Below, piece after piece: positions 1 to 4,558 of a stretch of 6,230 bases of DNA. The first letter of the stretch is position 1. Each line of letters begins with the position of its first letter. Position numbers and translations under genes: made by a program. The DNA is from Ignavibacteria bacterium UBA5771. Lineage in GTDB: Bacteria; Bacteroidota; Ignavibacteria; Kapaibacteriales; UBA2268. The notes below the pieces were generated by a model, which saw only the letters and a program-made list of their open reading frames with translations, did not search any database and was not told the DNA's origin. The stretch spans positions 6,339 through 12,568 of the forward strand of contig DIEP01000073.1 in the NCBI GenBank assembly GCA_002418685.1, read 5' to 3'.

Positions 1-141
1 TGGCTATATTCTATCATCGTCGATGAAGATAGTCGCAAGAATTTAGGAGAAATTGCCCAAAATTATATCTATCAATCTGCGGGATCAAGTCGGCTAATTG
101 CATTTAAAATATTGAATAAATTGAAAAAAATTGAAGAATAA
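1..141 (+). CDS. C-terminal end of a truncated protein, possibly a glycosyltransferase
   Basis: An open frame runs from the first base of the window to a TAA at 139-141, giving 46 residues that begin WLYSIIVDEDSRKNLGEIAQ and end KLKKIEE. The 5' part lies outside the window, so no domain is complete. The pattern of an aspartate-rich turn, an Arg and a Gly, an aromatic residue, then a short Ala-Gly-containing stretch followed by an amphipathic Lys-rich helix resembles the closing helices of GT-B glycosyltransferases such as Kdo transferase (WaaA/KdtA). That resemblance is weak and is only a suggestion. The frame is on the same strand as the nuclease gene that starts 56 nt further on, so the two may be co-transcribed. 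It is called a gene because the frame is open to the edge, has natural codon use for this AT-rich DNA, and is followed by a normal intergenic gap. Confidence 0.55.
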   Translation, partial: WLYSIIVDEDSRKNLGEIAQNYIYQSAGSSRLIAFKILNKLKKIEE

Positions 142-197
142 GATTCTTTTAACATTAACTTATCAACCTTTTCGTCATAAAACTAAAAGTAAGAACA

Positions 198-794
198 ATG
201 GATAAGGTAGAAGTAAAAATATTAGGAATATCCTCAACGCCTGGCGGAAATGCATTTGCATTAATATTGAAAGAAAAAAATGGGTCAAGACGGCTTCCAA
301 TAATTATTGGAGCTTTTGAAGCGCAGTCCATTGCCTTTGAAATGGAAAATATTGAGCCACCTCGTCCTATGACACACGATTTAATTAAGAACATTCTTGA
401 GACTTTTGGTTATAATTTGAATTCCGTTATTATAGATGCTCTTAATGATGGAACTTTTCATGCAAAGTTAATATTCGATACCGAAGATGTGCAAATTGAT
501 TGCCGACCCAGTGATGCAATAGCAATTGCTTTAAGGATGAATGCTCCAATATTTGTGGATAATGATATTTTGGAAGAAGCGGGCGTGGCACCACAAATCG
601 AAGAAAGCGAATTTCAAGAAGAATCCGAAGAGGACGAAGATTTTCCTAGAGCCGAACAAGAAAAACCCGTCTCATCAGGTAATAAAAAATTAGATATACT
701 TCAATCACGACTTGATAAGTCAATTCAAGAAGAAAATTATGAGCTTGCAGCAAAGATTCGTGATGAAATCCAGAATTTATTAAGAAATTCATAA
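198..794 (+). CDS. Bifunctional nuclease family protein (DUF151) with C-terminal UVR motif
   Basis: This is a complete 198-residue protein. Residues 1 to about 130 form the DUF151/BFN domain. Family hallmarks are the LPIIIGAFEAQSIA stretch (33-46), the helix PRPMTHDLIKNIL (56-67) and the CRPSDAIAIALRMNAPIFV stretch (102-120). A very acidic linker follows (about 134-150, rich in Glu and Asp). Residues 165-195 (LDILQSRLDKSIQEEN then YELAAKIRDEI) match the UVR motif that lets UvrB and UvrC bind each other. DUF151 proteins have been described as having DNase and RNase activity in plants and are widespread but poorly characterised in bacteria. The UVR tail suggests contact with a UvrB-, UvrC- or Clp-type partner; that is inference. 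The ATG at 198 is chosen because DUF151 proteins begin with this V-E-V-K-I-L-G strand. The preceding AAAAGTAAGAACA contains only a weak purine stretch, not a strong Shine-Dalgarno. The cytosolic location follows from the lack of a signal peptide. Confidence 0.93.
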   Translation: MDKVEVKILGISSTPGGNAFALILKEKNGSRRLPIIIGAFEAQSIAFEMENIEPPRPMTHDLIKNILETFGYNLNSVIIDALNDGTFHAKLIFDTEDVQIDCRPSDAIAIALRMNAPIFVDNDILEEAGVAPQIEESEFQEESEEDEDFPRAEQEKPVSSGNKKLDILQSRLDKSIQEENYELAAKIRDEIQNLLRNS

Positions 795-813
795 TATTTA
801 ATTTTTTTTTCAC

Positions 814-821
814 TAATTTTG
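814..821 (+). promoter_or_regulatory. Possible Bacteroidetes-type -7 element for the tRNA gene
   Basis: The octamer TAATTTTG fits the Bacteroidetes -7 consensus TAnnTTTG exactly. It ends 14 nt before the first base of the tRNA, so transcription would start only a few bases ahead of the mature 5' end, as is common for tRNA genes. No TTG or TTTG is found at the expected upstream spacing, where the DNA is A/T-rich without G, so the -33 part is poor or absent. In AT-rich DNA this octamer can occur by chance, hence the modest confidence. Confidence 0.35.
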
Positions 822-835
822 TAATCTATATTTTT

Positions 836-909
836 GCCGGGGTAGCTCAGTTGGTTAGAGCAACGGAATCATAATCCGTGTGTCGGGGGTTCAACTCCCT
901 CCCTCGGTA
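836..909 (+). tRNA. tRNA with anticodon CAT, most likely elongator tRNA-Met
   Basis: A full 74-nt cloverleaf can be folded by hand. The acceptor stem pairs 836-842 with 902-908 and the D stem pairs 845-848 with 858-861. The anticodon stem pairs 863-867 with 875-879, and its loop has the anticodon CAT at 870-872. The T stem pairs 885-889 with 897-901 around a TTCAACT loop, and the discriminator base is A909. It is not the initiator: the anticodon stem lacks the three consecutive G-C pairs next to the loop and 1-72 is not C-A. An Ile2 tRNA (CAT modified to lysidine) is the alternative, but the overall sequence is closer to elongator tRNA-Met. The 3' CCA is not encoded; A909 is followed by CGA. 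Base pairs 1-72, 5-68 and 50-64 are G-U wobbles. Confidence 0.93.
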
Positions 910-1002
910 CGAAGAGAGTGTCATTCAAATCTAATCTCCTACTACTTTTAAAAATATTTATAAGGCACGGTGATACTACATCTCCAAAAGATAAACAATA
1001 AT

Positions 1003-1034
1003 AAAAAAAGGCAATCCGAAAATTGCCTTTTTTT
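1003..1034. terminator. Bidirectional intrinsic terminator between convergent genes
   Basis: Bases 1003-1015 (seven A, then GGCAAT) are perfectly complementary to 1022-1034 (ATTGCC, then seven T), leaving a six-base loop CCGAAA at 1016-1021. The T run continues to 1035. Read on the + strand it is a GC-containing hairpin with a T-tract, which would end transcription coming from the tRNA. Read on the - strand it has the same layout and lies 23 nt past the stop codon of the M16 gene that ends at 1058. The symmetric A-tract/T-tract and the convergent neighbours are the classic arrangement of a shared terminator. Confidence 0.88.
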
Positions 1035-1057
1035 TGATTCAACTGTTACAACCTAAA

Positions 1058-3145
1058 TCATTTTGGTTGGAATGTTTCATCACTTATATCGGGATTTATC
1101 CAATAAACTGCATCAAGAGTAGTGGTATACATAGGGGTTGTTGTGATTTGCTTAAGTGGTAGTTTAATACCTCTAAAATCTTCATATTCTTTGAATTCCA
1201 TTGTAATATCCATTGGACCTTGCTCGGTAACTTGTGATGCTTCAATTTTATCAAGTAATCCTGTGGTTTTATTGAAATAATATGTAGATTCATTTTCTTC
1301 TGGATCTACGACTTTAAGCATAATCATTCCGTCTTTTTCACCTTTGACTTCCACTTTGTAATCAGTTTTTGCAAGCAATTGTGTTATATCAAAAAACTCG
1401 AATTTTGTAGATTCTTCCGTCTCAGTTAATTCGTCGTCTTTGAGTTCATTTGTTTCATTACCATTACTTGCCCAACCTTTATTTAATGTCTTATTTATCC
1501 AAATTTCATTTGTGAAAATTGGAGTTTTTGTTAGGGTATGAACTTTGTCAGGAAATTCAAAAACTTGCATAACATTACCACTTATAGATTGTCCTTGAGC
1601 GGAAAGTGTCAGACTACCCTCAATTTTCATTGTTTTGACTTTTGAGATTGCTTCTTTGCCACCAATAGCTTTTTCAAATTTTTCAATTACTTGTTCTTTG
1701 GAAATTCCACTCGATTTTACATTCGTCTTCGATTCTTCGACAGGTTTGATATCTAGTGTATATTCATAAACAGGACCGAACTTCTTTAATGAATCTCTCA
1801 ATGAAGGTAATCCGACCACTGCAATATATGATTTTTCGGGAGTGAGATATTTTGCAGCAACTTTTGATATATCAAGTGTTGTGATATTCTGAACGATCTG
1901 TGGATAATTTTTTATCTTATCTATTGGAATTTCATAGAAATCAGCACTCTGAACTAAGTCAGAAATATATCCTGAATTCTCAAAAGCCATTAAATAACTT
2001 CCAATATTGTTGTTTTTGATTCTATCAAGATCTTCTTTGGAAAGATCGCCATCAGAGTAAAGCGATTGTAACTGTTCCAGAATGATGGTTAATGATGAAT
2101 CAGTCTTTTCATTTTTAACTTCTGCACCACACGCAAATCGATTGATATATTTGCTTGAAGTGTGGTATGCATAAGGAGTATAAGTAAACGAATATTTCTC
2201 TCTTAAAGTTCGGAATAATTTTGACCCAAAACTTCCTCCCATCACTGATCCCGTAAGACTGAGAACATCATAATCGGGGTGATTTCTTGGAACAGTCAAT
2301 TGCGAAATAACAATTGATGATTGCTTGGAACCAGGACGTGGAATAAAATATACACCTCGTTTCATTGATTTTGCTTCAATTTGCCCAAGATTTGGTGGTG
2401 TTCCCTTCTTCCAATTCTTAAGTTTCTCCTCAAGAATATTAATGATTTCTTTTTCATCAAAATCACCTGTGACTGCAATAGTAGCATTGTTCGGCATAAA
2501 AGTATTTTTATAAAGATCTTTTAAATCGGAGACTTTGATAGCCTTCAAAGTTTGTTCAGTTTTGAATTGAGCAAAAGGATGATCCTGACCGTAAACTGCT
2601 GCTTTAATCATATCGCCAGCAATCGTAGATGAACTTGATTTTCTCATTTTAACACTTGCGAGAAATTGATCCATTAATTTATCAAATTCATCAGAAGGAA
2701 ATGTTGGCGCAAGCACGACATCAGCAAAGATATCAAACATTATATTGAAGTGCTTTTTAAGGGAATATCCTGTTACTTCCATATATTCACCTCTTGCTCC
2801 TGCTGCAACGCTTGCACCGATACCATCGAGTGTTTGAGCTATTTCAAGAGCATTTCTTTTTCCCGCACCTTTCGTTAGCATAGCTGCTAAATAATCGGTC
2901 GCACCAGTCTTATTCTTACCATCAAGGACTGTTCCGCCTTTAATTAACAAATTGATTATCAACACCGGTTGTTCATCATCTTTAATCAAGAAAACCTTTA
3001 ACCCATTGGATAAAGTCGCGACTTTATATTCAGGGAAATTAAATTGATTAGCTGGCAATGGTTCGGGTTTTGGAGGTATATTTTGAGAAAAACTAATTCC
3101 ATAAAATGATACAAATAATAAAATTCCAATTAATATCTTTTTCAT
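1058..3145 (-). CDS. Periplasmic M16 peptidase subunit without zinc site, fused to a LolA-like C-terminal domain
   Basis: The protein has 695 residues. Residues 1-20 form a signal peptide (MKK, hydrophobic core, SFS before Gln21). Residues about 40-465 carry the two M16 halves. Aligned with the neighbouring active subunit, the HxxEH motif reads D84-Y-L-A87-A88, and the third zinc ligand position is Ser164 in SVKMRK. It therefore cannot bind catalytic zinc in the usual way. It does keep the substrate-binding pair R315 and Y322 (LREKYSFTY, spacing seven, as in insulin-degrading enzyme R824/Y831). Such proteins act as the second half of heterodimeric M16B proteases. Residues about 480-695 form an extra beta-rich domain. 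It starts with an EKFEKAIGGKEAISKVKTMK helix and then alternating strands, as in tails of Bacteroidetes zinc proteases and LolA/LolB-like lipoprotein-binding folds; the fold assignment is from pattern only. The ATG at 3145 lies 10 nt after the previous stop, with an excellent ribosome binding site. Confidence 0.93.
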   Translation of the reverse strand: MKKILIGILLFVSFYGISFSQNIPPKPEPLPANQFNFPEYKVATLSNGLKVFLIKDDEQPVLIINLLIKGGTVLDGKNKTGATDYLAAMLTKGAGKRNALEIAQTLDGIGASVAAGARGEYMEVTGYSLKKHFNIMFDIFADVVLAPTFPSDEFDKLMDQFLASVKMRKSSSSTIAGDMIKAAVYGQDHPFAQFKTEQTLKAIKVSDLKDLYKNTFMPNNATIAVTGDFDEKEIINILEEKLKNWKKGTPPNLGQIEAKSMKRGVYFIPRPGSKQSSIVISQLTVPRNHPDYDVLSLTGSVMGGSFGSKLFRTLREKYSFTYTPYAYHTSSKYINRFACGAEVKNEKTDSSLTIILEQLQSLYSDGDLSKEDLDRIKNNNIGSYLMAFENSGYISDLVQSADFYEIPIDKIKNYPQIVQNITTLDISKVAAKYLTPEKSYIAVVGLPSLRDSLKKFGPVYEYTLDIKPVEESKTNVKSSGISKEQVIEKFEKAIGGKEAISKVKTMKIEGSLTLSAQGQSISGNVMQVFEFPDKVHTLTKTPIFTNEIWINKTLNKGWASNGNETNELKDDELTETEESTKFEFFDITQLLAKTDYKVEVKGEKDGMIMLKVVDPEENESTYYFNKTTGLLDKIEASQVTEQGPMDITMEFKEYEDFRGIKLPLKQITTTPMYTTTLDAVYWINPDISDETFQPK

Positions 3146-3158
3146 AATTTTCTCCCTA
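3146..3158 (-). promoter_or_regulatory. Strong Shine-Dalgarno overlapping the upstream stop codon
   Basis: On the - strand the junction reads TAGGGAGAAAATTATG. The TAG stop of the upstream M16 gene (3158-3156) supplies the first bases of AGGGAG (3157-3152), followed by a six-base spacer and the ATG of the downstream M16 gene. A ribosome ending the first gene sits on the binding site of the second, which favours coupled translation of the two subunits. This site is stronger than those in front of the other genes here, where GGAG is absent. Confidence 0.75.
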
Positions 3159-4493
3159 TGATCCTTGTTTTGGTAAATAAATCAATATAACTCTTTTGTC
3201 AGTATTGAAATATTGATTAGCGACTCGTTTGATATCTTCTACTGTCACTTTTAAATATTTCGTCAATTCCGTATTAATTAAACTCGGATCATTATAATAA
3301 CTATTATAGCTTGCGAGCGACATTGCTTCTGATAGAACATTCATTTTATCACCAACAAAACTTGCTTCCACAATGTTTTTGGCTTTTTGTAATTCTTCAG
3401 GAGTAACTCCATCGGTTGCAACTTTTTTAATAATTTTATCAATCTCTTTGATGTTTTCATCAATTTCTTTACCAGGGGCAATTACATCAATGAAAATTAT
3501 TCCACCCGCTTTTTCCATTGCTAAGGGGAACACTGATGCTTGGACCGATACTCTTTTTTTATCAACAAGTTCTTGATACATCCTTGAGCTTTCTCCCGAA
3601 GCAAGTATACTCGTTAATAACGAAACTGCATAAGAATTTGAATCTAATGACGAAGGACCTTGGTAGCCAATAAATAATGCAGGTAATTGTGCCTTTTCAT
3701 CATAAACAGTATCCACGATTGCTTTTTCGAGAGGGATAATTTTCATTGGATTTTCAGGAGGAATTGTTGTATTTGGAAGAGATCCGAAATATTCCTTCAC
3801 CCATTGGCGGGTCTGTTCTATATTAATATCACCTGCAATTACAAGTGTAGCATTGTTTGGATAATAATACGTATCATAAAAGTTGCGAAAATCGGATACT
3901 TTAGCATTTTGAATATCATCAAACGCTCCAATCGTTGTCCACTCGTAATTTCCACCTTTAAAGAGATAGGAACTCATTTTATCAAAGAAAGTCCCATAAG
4001 CACTATTTTCCCGCCTCATTTTCATTTCTTCGGTCACAACACCTCGTTGAGTTTCGACTCCAACAGTGTCCACTTTCAATCCTCTCATTCTTTGAGATTC
4101 AATCCATAGTCCCAATTTTAATTGATTAGCTGGTAGTTTAATATAAAACACTGTTTCATCATTTGACGTGTGAGCATTCATATTGCCACCCGCTTCTTCC
4201 ACGTATTTATCAATTGTAGCTCGTGGATAAGCATTCGTTGCTTCGAACATTAAATGCTCGAAGAAGTGAGCATAACCTGTTTTGCCAGGTATTTCATAAC
4301 GAGATCCTACGCGATAATGAACGACTGTTGCAACCACGGGTGCTGATTTATCAACTGTGTATATGACTTGCAAACCATTATCAAGCACTTCTTTTGTAAA
4401 CTTGATTGGATTGAAGCCTGCTTCTTTTGCATACACTTGTGTTGCAATACAAGTTATTGTAATCGCGAAGAATAATTTCTTTAGTATTCTCAT
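3156..4493 (-). CDS. Periplasmic M16B zinc protease, catalytic subunit
   Basis: The protein has 445 residues, the normal length for a single-chain M16B subunit. Residues 1-22 are a Sec signal peptide ending in VYA before Lys23; Cys15 is not in a lipobox. The inverted zinc motif is H76-F-F-E79-H80 in GYAHFFEHLMF. The third ligand is Glu156 in VVTEEMKMRREN, 76 residues after H80 as in mitochondrial processing peptidase beta. Substrate-contacting stretches such as NMNAHTSNDETVFY (104-117) are intact. In the C-terminal half the conserved Arg/Tyr pair is replaced by V310 and V317 (LVDKKRVSV), so this chain probably needs a partner that supplies them, namely the adjacent gene product. The family degrades or processes peptides; here the site would be the periplasm. 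The ATG at 4493 has AGG six bases upstream. It lies 53 nt after the sppA stop, on the same strand, with a possible promoter of its own in that gap. Confidence 0.95.
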   Translation of the reverse strand: MRILKKLFFAITITCIATQVYAKEAGFNPIKFTKEVLDNGLQVIYTVDKSAPVVATVVHYRVGSRYEIPGKTGYAHFFEHLMFEATNAYPRATIDKYVEEAGGNMNAHTSNDETVFYIKLPANQLKLGLWIESQRMRGLKVDTVGVETQRGVVTEEMKMRRENSAYGTFFDKMSSYLFKGGNYEWTTIGAFDDIQNAKVSDFRNFYDTYYYPNNATLVIAGDINIEQTRQWVKEYFGSLPNTTIPPENPMKIIPLEKAIVDTVYDEKAQLPALFIGYQGPSSLDSNSYAVSLLTSILASGESSRMYQELVDKKRVSVQASVFPLAMEKAGGIIFIDVIAPGKEIDENIKEIDKIIKKVATDGVTPEELQKAKNIVEASFVGDKMNVLSEAMSLASYNSYYNDPSLINTELTKYLKVTVEDIKRVANQYFNTDKRVILIYLPKQGS

Positions 4494-4525
4494 AAATTAC
4501 CTAAAATTTAATTTACTTATATTTT

Positions 4526-4558
4526 CAAAATTAACTAATTTTCAATTTAAAATTCAAA
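4526..4558 (-). promoter_or_regulatory. Possible Bacteroidetes-type promoter for the M16 gene pair
   Basis: On the - strand a TTTG (4558-4555) is followed after 21 nt by TAATTTTG (4533-4526), a good fit to the Bacteroidetes -33 TTTG and -7 TAnnTTTG pattern. Transcription would start around 4518-4522, about 25-30 nt before the ATG at 4493. The -33 part overlaps the last codons of sppA. This could let the two M16 genes be expressed apart from sppA, or only add to read-through, since no terminator is visible in the gap. The region is almost entirely A/T, so a chance match is possible. Confidence 0.4.

Noticed and set aside
778..810. T-tract after the nuclease gene as a terminator
   Set aside because: The run of nine T has only a weak A/T-only dyad before it and no GC stem. 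Read-through into the tRNA cannot be excluded, so no terminator is called.
918..1001. A 27-codon frame starting with GTG after the tRNA and ending just before the terminator
   Set aside because: It is short, has a non-ATG start and only a purine-rich GAAGAGA upstream, and the frame is also open back into the tRNA. Chance is the simpler explanation, although the stop two bases before the hairpin is suggestive.
910..1002. Possible integration site or duplicated tRNA 3' end downstream of the tRNA
   Set aside because: No repeat of the tRNA 3' end, integrase gene or other mobile-element sign was found in the window.
3687..4109. A 140-codon open frame on the + strand
   Set aside because: It lies antisense inside the catalytic M16 gene, whose motifs are intact. 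Its Cys-, Ile- and His-rich translation resembles no protein family and is a by-product of codon use on the other strand.
3156..4493. Cys15 in the signal peptide as a lipoprotein anchor
   Set aside because: The residues before it (TIT) do not fit a lipobox, and a clear signal peptidase I site follows at VYA/K.
4527..4542. Inverted repeat AAAATTA-AC-TAATTTT between sppA and the M16 gene
   Set aside because: It has only A-T pairs in the arms and a two-base centre, so it cannot form a stable terminator hairpin. It overlaps the proposed promoter octamer and is probably a result of base composition.
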